Shown: in pieces, positions 54,100 to 63,600 of the stretch
Layout of the letters: the number at the start of each line of letters is the position of its first letter
Position numbering within the stretch: the stretch's first letter is position 1
Assembly: GCA_024742495.1 (NCBI GenBank)
Contig: JANSYJ010000002.1
Span: forward strand, 62,001-126,000
Source: Bacteroidota bacterium
Lineage (GTDB): Bacteria; Bacteroidota; Bacteroidia; Flavobacteriales; Schleiferiaceae
Length of the DNA stretch: 64,000 nucleotides
Reading direction: 5' to 3'
The notes under the pieces: model-generated
Database searches by the model: none
Seen by the model: the letters and a program-made list of their open reading frames with translations, nothing else
What the model was told of the DNA's origin: nothing
Position numbers and translations under genes: made by a program

Positions 54100-55173
54100 T
54101 TGGATTGGACCACTATTCGGACTGAACTTCATAAATGGTATTTTAATCATAAGCGCGATTTACCTTGGCGAAAAACGACTGATGCCTATACTATTTGGCT
54201 TAGCGAAATTATTCTGCAACAAACAAGGGTTGAACAGGGCTTACCTTACTTTAATCGTTTTGTTAAGCGCTTTCCAAAGGTGTCGGATTTGGCGGCAGCC
54301 GAACAGGATGAGGTTTTGCGCCTTTGGGAAGGTTTGGGTTATTACAGCAGAGCTCGCAATCTTCACCAAGCTTCTAAGTCTGTGGTTACTGAGCACGAAG
54401 GTGAATTCCCAAAATCCTATGCCAGCATTAAAAACTTAAAAGGCATAGGAGATTATACGGCAGCGGCCATTTCTTCTTTCGCCTATAATTTGCCTCATGC
54501 GGTAGTTGATGGAAATGTATACCGGGTTTTAAGTCGAATTTGTGGTGAAGCCACACCCATCAACACCAATGAAGGGAAAAAGCGATTTCAGTCTTTAGCA
54601 GATGCCTTCTTAGATAAGGAGAAGCCTGGAGACCATAATCAAGCAATAATGGAGTTTGGGGCTTTGCAATGTGTGCCGAAAAACCCCAATTGCCTCGATT
54701 GCCCTTTAAAAGAAGCCTGTGTTGCTCATGCAAGAGCTATGGTTTCAGAATTGCCTCAGAAGCTGAGAAAAACTTATAACAAACAACGCTATCTCAATTA
54801 TTGGTTTTTTCAGTTTGAGGATGGCACTTGGGTGGAACAAAGACAAGAAGGCATCTGGAAGGCTTTGCATCAATTTCCCTTATACGAATCAGAAAGGCCA
54901 TTGGAAGGAGAGGAGCTTCCTTCTATTTTGGAGGAAAGGTATCAGCTCAATCCAAATGATTATAAGATGCAACTTTGGCGCTTGCCTTTGCATAAACTTA
55001 GTCATCAGAGTCTATATATAAGCATGTGGGAAATTCATCTATCAAAGCAAGCTGCCCAAAAGCTGGAAGGTTTATACAAGCAACTTAAGCTCACGCAATT
55101 AAAGGAGCTTGCACTTCCTAGGCCCTTGCGTAAATTCCTCGATGAAAATCAACTAACTTTGCCGCTTGATTAG
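54100..55173 (+). CDS. mutY: A/G-specific adenine glycosylase MutY
   Basis: 357 aa. TTG start gives the family N-terminus (WYFNHKRDLPWR). Catalytic Glu36 in SEIILQQTRV, helix-hairpin-helix KGIGDYTAAAI and Asp137 in HAVVDGNVYRVLSRI, Fe-S cluster C-X6-C-X2-C-X5-C within CVPKNPNCLDCPLKEAC, and a C-terminal NUDIX-like domain. Removes A opposite 8-oxoG. 45 nt upstream of ssb in a conserved order. Confidence 0.96.
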   Translation: MDWTTIRTELHKWYFNHKRDLPWRKTTDAYTIWLSEIILQQTRVEQGLPYFNRFVKRFPKVSDLAAAEQDEVLRLWEGLGYYSRARNLHQASKSVVTEHEGEFPKSYASIKNLKGIGDYTAAAISSFAYNLPHAVVDGNVYRVLSRICGEATPINTNEGKKRFQSLADAFLDKEKPGDHNQAIMEFGALQCVPKNPNCLDCPLKEACVAHARAMVSELPQKLRKTYNKQRYLNYWFFQFEDGTWVEQRQEGIWKALHQFPLYESERPLEGEELPSILEERYQLNPNDYKMQLWRLPLHKLSHQSLYISMWEIHLSKQAAQKLEGLYKQLKLTQLKELALPRPLRKFLDENQLTLPLD

Positions 55174-55218
55174 CCGCAACGATTTGTATATTCGTTTGCA
55201 AGCATTAAGAAGGTATAA

Positions 55219-55695
55219 ATGGCCAACGGAAGTTTAAATAAGGTAATACTAATTGGTAATCTTGGAGCAGATCCAGAAGTAAAGCATTTTGAGAATGGTG
55301 GCTCTTTAGCTCGTTTTCCTATCGCTACTTCTGAGTCCTATACAAATAGGTCTGGTGAGCAAGTAACCCAAACAGAATGGCATAATATAGTGGTGCGCGG
55401 AGGACTAGTAGATGTTGTAAGTAAGTATCTACATAAAGGCGATAAGGTTTATGTGGAAGGACGCATCAGAACCCGAAGCTGGCAAGATCAAACAAGCAAG
55501 GAAACGCGCTACACCACCGAAATTATGACCGATAACTTTATGATGCTCGGCGGGAAACCCAATGCGAACGCTAATCCTAATGCCCAGCAAAACCAAAATA
55601 CGGGAGCAAATCCAGCAAACCCAAGTAGTAGCCCCAATCCCAGCAGTGGATTTGAGTCATCTGCTAGTGAACAGGAAGACGATCTTCCCTTCTAA
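55219..55695 (+). CDS. ssb: single-stranded DNA-binding protein
   Basis: 158 aa. OB-fold residues 1-110 with LNKVILIGNLGADPEVKHF, TEWHNIVVRGGL and KVYVEGRIRTRSW, then an Asn/Pro/Ser-rich linker and the acidic tip EDDLPF that recruits repair partners. Lies between mutY and gldE. Confidence 0.96.
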   Translation: MANGSLNKVILIGNLGADPEVKHFENGGSLARFPIATSESYTNRSGEQVTQTEWHNIVVRGGLVDVVSKYLHKGDKVYVEGRIRTRSWQDQTSKETRYTTEIMTDNFMMLGGKPNANANPNAQQNQNTGANPANPSSSPNPSSGFESSASEQEDDLPF

Positions 55696-55716
55696 GTATT
55701 AACCAAAACACCGACT

Positions 55717-57060
55717 TTGGACCCTGAACCCTCGAGTTTATTTGTTCTTCTTGATATTCTTAAGCCATTTAGCCTAGAGCTATTATTCCCCTTGCTTTTA
55801 CTTCTGATTCTTCTTTTGGCTTCTGCTTTAGTTAGCGGATCGGAAGTAGCCTTTTTTTCAATAAATCCACGTGATTTAGAGGAGCTTAAGGCTGGTAAAC
55901 ATCCTCGTTTTGACAGTCTGGTTGATTTACTGGATAAACCTAAAACCCTATTAGCAACCATACTCATTGCGAATAATTTTATAAACGTTGGGGTCGTCAT
56001 CCTGTCTTCTTTCATCAGTGATTCCATATTTGATTTTACTGATTTAAGCCCATCTTGGCTTTCTATTGCCATTCCTATCGCTACCGTTACCTTTTTGATT
56101 TTACTCTTTGGTGAAGTCTTGCCAAAGGTTTATGCGACTAAAAATGCACAGGGCTTTAGTTTAAGGATGTGTGGTTTGATGTTGGTGTTACGCAGAATTT
56201 TCAAGCCCTTGAGCTTAGTGCTTGTGCGTTCTACCGGGATTTTCGAAAAGCGTCTTCAGAAGCGATCTGAAGCTTTATCTGTGGATGATTTAAGCCAAGC
56301 TTTGGAAATTACCAGCAATGAGGAAAGTCCGCAAGAGGAGCAAAAAATCCTAGAGGGAATTGTGAAATTTGGTTCTACCAATGTGAAGCAAATTATGAAG
56401 CCTCGGATGGATGTGGTAACCCTAGATCGAGAAAAGGAGTATCGAGAGGTTTTGCAAGTGATTTTAGATAGCGGATATTCTAGGATTCCTGTTTACCGTG
56501 ATAATTTTGATACGGTTGAAGGTGTTCTCTACATAAAGGACTTGCTGCCTCATATTGATGCCCCGGATAATTTTGATTGGCATCAATTACTGAGAGAGCC
56601 CTTCTTTGTGCCAGAGAATAAGAAGATTGATGATCTACTGCGCGAATTTCAAGATCGGAAGATCCACCTAGCCATTGTGGTGGATGAATATGGTGGCACC
56701 TCCGGTATTGTAAGTTTAGAAGATATAATTGAAGAAATTGTAGGTGAGATAAGTGATGAGTTTGATGATGAAGAACTCTTTTATTCTAAACTCGATGATC
56801 GCAATTATGTCTTTGAAGCCAAGATCCACCTCACCGATTTCTTTAGAGTTGTAGAAGCGGAGGAGTCCGATTTTGAGCGTTACCTAGATGAGGTTGAGAC
56901 CTTAGCCGGCTTTCTTTTGGAAGTCGCCGGTAAATTCCCAGAGAAAAACGAAGAGTTCGATTTTAAGCATTATCGCTTTAAAGTAGAAAGCTTGGAGGGA
57001 AGACGCATGAAGCGAATTAAAGTGAGCATACTAGATAAAGAAGCTAATGAAGAGTCCTAA
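55717..57060 (+). CDS. gldE: gliding motility-associated protein GldE
   Basis: 447 aa from TTG 55717. DUF21 membrane domain with helices at about 17-40, 75-110 and 120-140 (LASALVSGSEVAFFSI), a CBS pair (MKPRMDVVTLDREKEYREVL; DEYGGTSGIVSLEDIIEEIVGEI) and a C-terminal CorC_HlyC domain. Gene order ssb-gldE-gldD, with a 14-nt overlap to gldD, supports the GldE name over generic hemolysin-like proteins. Confidence 0.93.
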   Translation: MDPEPSSLFVLLDILKPFSLELLFPLLLLLILLLASALVSGSEVAFFSINPRDLEELKAGKHPRFDSLVDLLDKPKTLLATILIANNFINVGVVILSSFISDSIFDFTDLSPSWLSIAIPIATVTFLILLFGEVLPKVYATKNAQGFSLRMCGLMLVLRRIFKPLSLVLVRSTGIFEKRLQKRSEALSVDDLSQALEITSNEESPQEEQKILEGIVKFGSTNVKQIMKPRMDVVTLDREKEYREVLQVILDSGYSRIPVYRDNFDTVEGVLYIKDLLPHIDAPDNFDWHQLLREPFFVPENKKIDDLLREFQDRKIHLAIVVDEYGGTSGIVSLEDIIEEIVGEISDEFDDEELFYSKLDDRNYVFEAKIHLTDFFRVVEAEESDFERYLDEVETLAGFLLEVAGKFPEKNEEFDFKHYRFKVESLEGRRMKRIKVSILDKEANEES

Positions 57061-57607
57061 AATTATAGTCTTTCTTGCTCTGATGCTTTTAATGGGCTGT
57101 GAATCGAATTACAGCCCAAAGCCTTCAGGCTATTTTCGCATAGATACTCCCAAACAGGAGTATCAACTCTTTAGTGAAGATTGTCCATTTAAATTTGATT
57201 ACAATAAAGTGGTACGCTTGAAAGACAAAGGGAATTGCTGGTATGATTTACGCTATCCGAGTTTAAAAGCAACTTTGCAATTGACCTATCGCCAAGTAAC
57301 AGAAACCAATCTTGATACCTTACTCAAGGAAGGGCATGCCTTGGCCTATGAGCATACTGTAAAGGCGGATGGCATTGATGAAAAGTTGTTTCTAAACGAA
57401 GAGGAACGCGTTTTTGGCTTGATGTATAAATTAAAGGGCGACGCGGCAACGAGCTTACAGTTTTTTATGACTGATAGTGCGGATCACTTTTTACGAGGTG
57501 TACTCTACTTTTATGCCAGTCCAAATGCGGATTCCCTTCGCCCGGTGAATCAGTTTATGGAATCAGAATTAATGCATTTGGTTGAAAGCCTAGAATGGGA
57601 AAGCTAG
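57047..57607 (+). CDS. gldD: gliding motility lipoprotein GldD
   Basis: 186 aa. Lipobox LLMGC (Cys18), then PSGYFRIDTPKQEYQLF, a typical GldD start (YPRP-like GYFRI), followed by the CPFKFDYNKVV and CWYDLRYPSLKATLQLTY segments. Outer-membrane or periplasmic component needed for gliding in Flavobacterium, associated with the T9SS. Overlaps gldE by 14 nt and the DUF2007 gene by 13 nt. Confidence 0.94.
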   Translation: MKSPKIIVFLALMLLMGCESNYSPKPSGYFRIDTPKQEYQLFSEDCPFKFDYNKVVRLKDKGNCWYDLRYPSLKATLQLTYRQVTETNLDTLLKEGHALAYEHTVKADGIDEKLFLNEEERVFGLMYKLKGDAATSLQFFMTDSADHFLRGVLYFYASPNADSLRPVNQFMESELMHLVESLEWES

Positions 57608-57825
57608 TAAGCATTGCAGAATATGGCACTGCTGCTGAAGCGCATATTGTTAAAAGTAGATTAGAAGCGGAAGGGATTCCATGTTATCTCTACAATGAGA
57701 ATCTAAATTCCATTTTGGCAGGAGTAAGTTTTGCCAGAATCAAATTGCAAGTCCCTTTGGAGCATAGCCTCAAAGCCGCTGATATCATTTTAGAAAACCC
57801 AAGCGATCCCCCAACTACTTTATAG
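57595..57825 (+). CDS. DUF2007 domain small protein
   Basis: 76 aa, single DUF2007 (putative signal-transducing) domain: VSIAEYGTAAEAHIVKSRLEAEGIPCYLYNEN with a RIKLQVPLEHSLKAADIIL second half. Cytosolic. Its start overlaps gldD by 13 nt, so it is co-transcribed with the gliding genes; its end overlaps the convergent heme A synthase by 11 nt. Molecular role not known. Confidence 0.85.
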   Translation: MGKLVSIAEYGTAAEAHIVKSRLEAEGIPCYLYNENLNSILAGVSFARIKLQVPLEHSLKAADIILENPSDPPTTL

Positions 57826-58852
57826 GGATAATTCGCTTTTCACCATGGAGATGCAGGTAAAACAAGGCCTGAATCTGCAATCCAAAGAGGATGGATCCAA
57901 GCAAGAGGTGCAGGGGTTGAGCGAAATAGGGAAGATTAAAATAAGCCAGAATTATTCCTGCTAAAACTTCCAAGGCCAGAATTACAAGGATATAATTCCA
58001 CTGCCAATATCCAAGCTTCAGATTTTTGTTTTGTTTCCAAAGCCAAAAATTAAGGCCTATTACAAGGATGGAAAAGCTTCGATGGATATAAAATACGAGA
58101 TCCATATTGTCCATCCATTGATTTCTTGCCATTCCCATTTGCTGCAAGTGATCCACCGTCTCCCTTACCTGCGTACCCAAGCCAACTTGAATGAGCGTAG
58201 CAAAGATGCTTATGGTGCTAAGAAATTTGAATTTAGCGGTAAAACCCGCATCAGGCTTGCTTTCTCTTTCTAATATGGCATTTAGCAAAAGCAAAATTGC
58301 CAATATTAATAAGGCCCCAATCATATGGATAGTGATGCTTCCCGGAATCAAATTACCGTCAACCACGAGCTTTCCTAACCAAGCTTCAAAACCCAGCATA
58401 AATAAACCAGCTGCCGAGAGGACCAAATAGCGCCAATTCTCCCTAAAGAGAAAAACACTTAAGAAAACCAGGGCCAGCATGGGTAATCCTGATAGGGCCC
58501 CTAGCAGTCGATTTATATATTCTATCCAAGTATGAACGGGATTGAAAAGCGCATAATCATGTTTCGTGTACTTCGCCCAATTTTCATCATTAAACGAACT
58601 GGAGCTAGTAAAGCCTTCTCTAGCATAGTATAGCGCTTCATCTTTTATGATGATTTGCTTTTTCTTGAAATCCGTTTCTGGCTTCCAATCTAGCTGTGCT
58701 CTTTCCGTGGGCGGTATTAAATGTCCAAAGCATTTTGGCCAATCAGGGCAGCCCATGCCAGAGCCACTCATACGCACCACAGAACCGGCGATAATGACTA
58801 AAAATATGAGAACAATTTCTATTCTTGAAAGAAGAATTAACCACTTTTTCAT
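57815..58852 (-). CDS. ctaA: heme A synthase (COX15/CtaA)
   Basis: 345 aa with about eight TM segments. N-terminal GSVVRMSGSGMGCPDWPKCFGHLIPPT includes the conserved Cys pair of the extracytoplasmic loop; heme-ligand His residues occur in NPVHTWIEYINRLLGAL, TIHMIGALL and FYIHRSFSI. Oxidises heme O to heme A for cytochrome oxidase. Convergent with DUF2007 (11-nt overlap). Confidence 0.94.
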   Translation of the reverse strand: MKKWLILLSRIEIVLIFLVIIAGSVVRMSGSGMGCPDWPKCFGHLIPPTERAQLDWKPETDFKKKQIIIKDEALYYAREGFTSSSSFNDENWAKYTKHDYALFNPVHTWIEYINRLLGALSGLPMLALVFLSVFLFRENWRYLVLSAAGLFMLGFEAWLGKLVVDGNLIPGSITIHMIGALLILAILLLLNAILERESKPDAGFTAKFKFLSTISIFATLIQVGLGTQVRETVDHLQQMGMARNQWMDNMDLVFYIHRSFSILVIGLNFWLWKQNKNLKLGYWQWNYILVILALEVLAGIILAYFNLPYFAQPLHLLLGSILFGLQIQALFYLHLHGEKRIIPIK

Positions 58853-58904
58853 GCGACAAATTTAGGGCAGAAAAGGGTTAAAGGCATTCCAAATAGCGCT
58901 CCTT

Positions 58905-60101
58905 TTATGGGCGAATCATAATTCTTTCATGAAATACCGAACCATCTTCCGCTTCAAAGCGAATAAGGTATATGGCATCATTTAAGGAGCTGAGATCCAG
59001 TGATTCTTTTGGTGTATCCCAAGATTGCACTGTTCTACCTTGTAAATCTTGAATCACTATTCTTTCCCAAGTTTTCTCATTGCTAATTCGCACCATACCT
59101 TCGCTTGGGTTAGGGTAGAATAGTCCTTTGGTTAAAGCTTCTTCTTCAAGACCAATACCGGCGCTATTGAAGGAATACTTAAACATGGTAGTAGGGAAAG
59201 TTTGATTAAAGCGATTAAAGCCACCAAAGAAATAAAGGGTATCACCTACCACGAAGGATCCTGGTGCCCAACGACTAACCCCTGGATGAGAATCTGATTG
59301 TGTCCATGTGTCATTTCCAGAATCATAGCGCCACATTTCACCTTTAGACATGAAGCTGTGATTGTCGCCATCACCGCTAAGAACATAACCGTATCCATTA
59401 TGGTCAAACTGCGTGCCTGCAACCCTAGCCTCACCGGGGAAATCAGTAAGCGTTTGCCAAGAATTATTCACGGTATCAAAACGATACCAATCATCATAGA
59501 TAATTTGACCGCCATGACCCATACCTGCGAATACCTCTCCATTTACAGAAAACATAAAAGGATGATGACGGGCAAGTCCTGGAATGTTTGGTAGTTGAGA
59601 CCACGAATCACTAGGAATATCATAAACCCAAAAGTCCCTTAGATCGCCATTGGCATTGTTTCCTAAGCCTAAGTAGATTTTATCGTTTGCCGCCATAAAA
59701 GCGGGGTGTCTGCGGCCAATGCAGCCACAATCTGCTAATTGTGTCCATTGGTTAGTAGCTGTGTCAAAGCGCCATAAGTCTTTATAATACTGCCCGCTTC
59801 CCGCACCAAAACCCAGGTAGCCATATCCTTTATATTCTAGTCCTATCGAAAAACTTCGTGATGCTCCAGGGAAATCAGTCATGGTAGCCCATGAATCAAT
59901 TTTGGGATTATAGCGATACATTTTTTTGGTCTCAGCACCGAAGCTGTTGGTACCGGTAATCATGTAGCCAAAGTCGCCAATTGCAAAAGTTACCGGGTGA
60001 TGCAGGCCTACTGGGACATCACCAACTGGCAACCATGTTTGATTTTGGGCCACCAGGCTACAGCTAAATAGGAATGCACAGAGGATAGTAAATTTCTTCA
60101 T
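58905..60101 (-). CDS. secreted kelch-repeat protein with T9SS type A sorting domain
   Basis: 398 aa. Signal peptide MKKFTILCAFLFSCSLVAQ. Six kelch-like blades (KMYRYNPKIDSWATMTDFPG, DLWRFDTATNQWTQL, DFWVYDIPSDSWSQLPNIPG, TLYFFGGF) make one propeller. The C-terminal T9SS sorting domain starts FYPNPSEGMVRIS and ends HERIMIRP. Surface attached or released. Much shorter than the giant kelch proteins and with no regulatory genes beside it, so a separate lineage. Confidence 0.92.
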   Translation of the reverse strand: MKKFTILCAFLFSCSLVAQNQTWLPVGDVPVGLHHPVTFAIGDFGYMITGTNSFGAETKKMYRYNPKIDSWATMTDFPGASRSFSIGLEYKGYGYLGFGAGSGQYYKDLWRFDTATNQWTQLADCGCIGRRHPAFMAANDKIYLGLGNNANGDLRDFWVYDIPSDSWSQLPNIPGLARHHPFMFSVNGEVFAGMGHGGQIIYDDWYRFDTVNNSWQTLTDFPGEARVAGTQFDHNGYGYVLSGDGDNHSFMSKGEMWRYDSGNDTWTQSDSHPGVSRWAPGSFVVGDTLYFFGGFNRFNQTFPTTMFKYSFNSAGIGLEEEALTKGLFYPNPSEGMVRISNEKTWERIVIQDLQGRTVQSWDTPKESLDLSSLNDAIYLIRFEAEDGSVFHERIMIRP

Positions 60102-60213
60102 TTTGTATCTTTTGGATGTCGTTTAAACAAGTCGATAGCGTCAAAGTTCAAACATTTATTTAACAAGTTGAGCTAATTTAACAAATGATAGTGTGGCAAT
60201 CTAGGATTGCGTT

Positions 60214-60221
60214 TAAATTTG
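60214..60221 (+). promoter_or_regulatory. candidate -7 element for the membrane glycosyltransferase
   Basis: TAAATTTG matches TAnnTTTG exactly, 20 nt before the ATG. No matching -33 TTG is present. Confidence 0.4.
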
Positions 60222-60240
60222 TTTCGAAAATTCCTTTGAA

Positions 60241-61653
60241 ATGTTTAAGTTTCCCTTGAATCGTTTGGCTTTTATTTTGTCCCTCGGGCTTGTTCTTCCC
60301 TTTCTCATTATGAAAGGAATGTTTATGGATGGACTCATGTATGCGGCGGTAAGTAAAAATCTAGCTCTTGGTATCGGTGAGTTTTGGCAGCCATTTTATG
60401 GAGAGGATTACTTTGGCTTGCCTGGGTTTTATGAGAACCCGCCCTTAGGGATTTACAACCTCGCTTTATTCTTTAAGCTTTTTGGAACCGCATTTTGGGT
60501 TGAGAGACTTTTTATTCTGGTCTTGTACCTTCTTACTATGGTAGGTATTTGGTTAAACCTTAAAGCCGTGATTGGTGAGGCTGCCAAAGGAGTATTTTGG
60601 TTTTGTTTATTGGCTTGGGCATTGATCCCTACTGTATTTTGGAGTTTTCGTCAAAACATGATGGAGATTCAGATGCTTCCTTTTTTACTTTTTAGTAATT
60701 GGGTTCTAATTAAAACGCTAAAAAGGGAAATTGCCTTCGCACAGGGTATTTTGTTTTTTTCGCTTCTCACCGTGGCAGCCTTTTTAGTGAAGGGAGTGGT
60801 AGGCGCTTTTTTAATAGGCGCCCCTTTCGCTTATTTTATAGCGGTGGAGCGAAATTTAAGAGCAATCTATTTCGGTATGGCGAGCTTGTTATTGCTTTTG
60901 ATCAATGGATTCGTGTTCTATCAAAACCCAGAAGTAAAGGAGTTTTTCTATTACTACTTAGAGATTAGAACCGCTAACAGAATTAATCACGTTCCTATTG
61001 TTGGCAATAGGTTTTGGATAATAGGGGAGTTTTTACAACAAATGATTATTCCCTTGGTTTTGGCTCTAATTGTGTACTTCAGCCAACGAAAAGTAGGATC
61101 GGATTTTAGAACAGAGAAAAGTAAAAATTGGATCTTGTTTTTTATCCTACTTGGTATTGGAGGTTCTCTGCCCTTTATGATTACAAAGGTTCAAAGACCA
61201 TTTTACCTGATGACGAGTTTCCCTTTCTATATTATTGCCCTGAGCTTGTTTTTAGAACCTAAGATTAGGACTATTTCGCATCGCCTAAGTCAGAATAAGC
61301 CAGTCTTAAAAGCCTTAAATGTTTTTAGCCTTGTATTAGGCTTGCTTGTTATTAGCTTAAGCCTAGTAAATTGGGGTGATTATCGGAGGGATGAACAGCT
61401 CCAAAAGGACTTGGCTAGTTTAAAAATTGACTTAGATCAAACCACCAAAGTTTATGTTTCAGGTGCGCTTAAAAGTCACTGGTCTTTAAAGGCCTATGCA
61501 GTTCGAAATGTGGATATTGACCTCCTTCATGTCGAGGGATTTGATCCCGAACAGTCTAAATATGTAATTAGCAAAGAAAACCTTACAAAGGAACATGGGC
61601 AGTTTAAAGAATTCAAAAACTACGATTCATTTACGGTGTATATATTAGAGTAA
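60241..61653 (+). CDS. ArnT/PMT-like membrane glycosyltransferase
   Basis: 470 aa with 10-12 hydrophobic segments, GT-C superfamily. First loop carries the DG motif (MFMDGLMYAAVSKNLALG) and the second loop FYENPPLGIYNL, equivalent to the EHPPL-type motif of ArnT and PMT enzymes. A C-terminal periplasmic domain follows about residue 390. Transfers a sugar from a lipid carrier to lipid A or protein; substrate unknown. Overlaps the convergent GH16 gene by 9 nt. Confidence 0.82.
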   Translation: MFKFPLNRLAFILSLGLVLPFLIMKGMFMDGLMYAAVSKNLALGIGEFWQPFYGEDYFGLPGFYENPPLGIYNLALFFKLFGTAFWVERLFILVLYLLTMVGIWLNLKAVIGEAAKGVFWFCLLAWALIPTVFWSFRQNMMEIQMLPFLLFSNWVLIKTLKREIAFAQGILFFSLLTVAAFLVKGVVGAFLIGAPFAYFIAVERNLRAIYFGMASLLLLLINGFVFYQNPEVKEFFYYYLEIRTANRINHVPIVGNRFWIIGEFLQQMIIPLVLALIVYFSQRKVGSDFRTEKSKNWILFFILLGIGGSLPFMITKVQRPFYLMTSFPFYIIALSLFLEPKIRTISHRLSQNKPVLKALNVFSLVLGLLVISLSLVNWGDYRRDEQLQKDLASLKIDLDQTTKVYVSGALKSHWSLKAYAVRNVDIDLLHVEGFDPEQSKYVISKENLTKEHGQFKEFKNYDSFTVYILE

Positions 61654-63027
61654 ATAAATCTTCCGACTTTGAGCGGAACCATCATTAAAGTTAAAGCGGA
61701 AAATTATAAGGCCAGGTTTATCGTGATGCTTTAGATGCTCAGCAATGAGCGATTCGATGTCTCTTGGCTCGGCTGAGACCTTGGTATTCTCATTTATCAA
61801 CTTGCCAACTGCATCATAAACAGAATAGGAAATAATTTTAAGGTGAAGGGCGTCATTTGCACCATTCCCCTTATCAATTAGAATTTCCTGATCTGTGATG
61901 GCATCTAATTCAACAGTTCTTGCGCCTTTCGTGTCAAAGCCACTTTCTATCGTGATATCTTTGGCGGCTTTAATAATTAGATAGTCAAGTTTGTTGAAAT
62001 AGTCGGCTTCAGACAATCTAACTTCTCCCCCTGTTACTATTCCATCATAGTCATTAGCATCGATAATGGTATTATCAAATTTAAGCTTACCGGAGGGCTT
62101 GATAGCTTGTATGACTCTAAGATTCAGAAGCTTTAATTCTTTGGGTTCAGTTAGATTTCTCTGAAGGTCATAGTGAACGCCTTGCCCAATAAATAGGCGC
62201 ATTGGTTTATCAAAAGGAAAATACCTCGATTGTCGGACAATGGAACCTTTGGATGGATTGGCAAGTGGACGGTAAGACATATCGCGCCAACGATAATGAA
62301 TCCAATCAGGCTTATCTAACTTATCTCTATAGAATTCTAATCGGTATTTCTGCCAATTCAGCTTGGCGCTGAGGGTGTTGTGGAAAAAGCCGTCTTCTAG
62401 GAATTTGGTTTTTATCAATCGACATTTTTCAGGGTCTTCACAGTTGTCATCCTGATGGAGGGTGTAGGTAATTTCTTGGGTCCAATCGTTGTGGAATAAA
62501 CTTTTTCCATAGAAATACTCGAAGATGTCTATTTCCTGTTGACAATCGCCGAGTAACCAAAATGCAGGCCATTGTGCACTTAGCGCCTCAATTTCATATT
62601 CTAGTTCAAACTCACCTCGAGTGAAAACCATTCTTGAAAAAATTCCAGCACTAGAATAATCTTTTAAAACTGGCCTAGTTCCGACTAACTGCCCATCTTG
62701 AAAAACGAAGGTGTCAAATTCCCTTGGTCGAAATTCAGTTTTTATTATGGCGGCATCGTCTTCGAAGCGAAGATTTTCTTCGGCCATTCCTTCCAGGGAT
62801 TCGGGTATGAGAATTTTCCCCCAAGGAAAGCCGAAGCCCCATAAGTCAGGATTTAGGTTTGGCCCTTTAAAACTGTCTTGGAAAACAACAACTTTCGGTA
62901 AATTCCATTCGGAATCTTGATCTTCTGAAATAATAACTATGCGCAGGTCGCAAGCGTTTTTTTGCCCCCACGTATTACCTTGTATAAGGTAAAGGCAGCA
63001 AAAAATTAAAATTCGCAGATTAAACAC
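61645..63027 (-). CDS. secreted glycoside hydrolase family 16 protein
   Basis: 460 aa, GTG start right after the stop of the upstream gene. Signal peptide (MFNLRILIFCCLYLIQGNTWG). GH16 jelly-roll at about residues 45-310 with the catalytic EIDIFE motif (E165, D167, E170) and aromatic WPAFWLLGD. The C-terminal 150 residues include repeats of unclear type and a tail ending SRKIYLL that may be a sorting signal. Likely cleaves a beta-glucan or galactan; exact substrate not inferable. Forms an operon with the coiled-coil protein 63028-63555. Confidence 0.9.
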   Translation of the reverse strand: MFNLRILIFCCLYLIQGNTWGQKNACDLRIVIISEDQDSEWNLPKVVVFQDSFKGPNLNPDLWGFGFPWGKILIPESLEGMAEENLRFEDDAAIIKTEFRPREFDTFVFQDGQLVGTRPVLKDYSSAGIFSRMVFTRGEFELEYEIEALSAQWPAFWLLGDCQQEIDIFEYFYGKSLFHNDWTQEITYTLHQDDNCEDPEKCRLIKTKFLEDGFFHNTLSAKLNWQKYRLEFYRDKLDKPDWIHYRWRDMSYRPLANPSKGSIVRQSRYFPFDKPMRLFIGQGVHYDLQRNLTEPKELKLLNLRVIQAIKPSGKLKFDNTIIDANDYDGIVTGGEVRLSEADYFNKLDYLIIKAAKDITIESGFDTKGARTVELDAITDQEILIDKGNGANDALHLKIISYSVYDAVGKLINENTKVSAEPRDIESLIAEHLKHHDKPGLIIFRFNFNDGSAQSRKIYLL

Positions 63028-63555
63028 TTATTTCGATTCTAATTGTTTCAAACGCTTGTTTAATTGAAGAATGTAAAGACTCAGTTCTTCCACTTTTTCC
63101 AAAAGTTGCTTATTGGATTCGGCTAAATCCAGACCTTCTTCTTCTAATTGCTCTCTTGTTGGAATGCCGGGTAAATGACCTTGGTCATGAATATAGGACT
63201 CCAATTCCTCCAGGCTTATTAAATCGTAATCTTCCTCAAATACATAATCGGCCCAACCGTTAGTCTTGGCAATATCAACTTTAACTCTTTCCGTTCGGAT
63301 ACCTTTTTCGACATAAAGATAATAACCATCTGCGGTGCTTTCTTCTTTTAGCAATTGAGGACCAATGTGAAGAATGCCTTCGGAGGAAATACTCAGAAGG
63401 TTTTCATTAGGTTCCTGCGTATTAAAAACGCGGAATACTTTATCGGAATTTTGATTAAACTCCACTTGGCTGAAATGATTCTTTTGAGTTAGTGGAATAA
63501 AGGCCAAAAAAATAAAGGCAAAGGCAATTATTACTGTGAATTTTAGATTTTTCAT
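63028..63555 (-). CDS. secreted/anchored coiled-coil protein resembling tail-fibre-type proteins
   Basis: 175 aa from ATG 63555, which starts the hydrophobic segment MKNLKFTVIIAFAFIFLAFI (a second in-frame ATG is at 63576). The C-terminal half has the phrase WADYVFEEDYDLISLEELESYI, then HLPGIPTREQLEEEGLDL and a leucine-rich coiled coil KQLLEKVEELSLYILQLNKRL. This HLPGIPS/coiled-coil ending is common at the C-terminus of Bacteroidota surface proteins with tail-fibre-like trimers. Here it lacks a preceding repeat domain. Directly precedes GH16, sharing its transcript. Function unknown. Confidence 0.75.
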   Translation of the reverse strand: MKNLKFTVIIAFAFIFLAFIPLTQKNHFSQVEFNQNSDKVFRVFNTQEPNENLLSISSEGILHIGPQLLKEESTADGYYLYVEKGIRTERVKVDIAKTNGWADYVFEEDYDLISLEELESYIHDQGHLPGIPTREQLEEEGLDLAESNKQLLEKVEELSLYILQLNKRLKQLESK

Positions 63556-63600
63556 ATTTGAAAGTAAATAAACCATCGGACAATCCCAGATGATGCGGTG

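Noticed and set aside
54091-54102. -7 promoter box for mutY
   Set aside because: TATTTTG next to the TTG start is one base short of TAnnTTTG and would place transcription inside the coding start, so it is not annotated.
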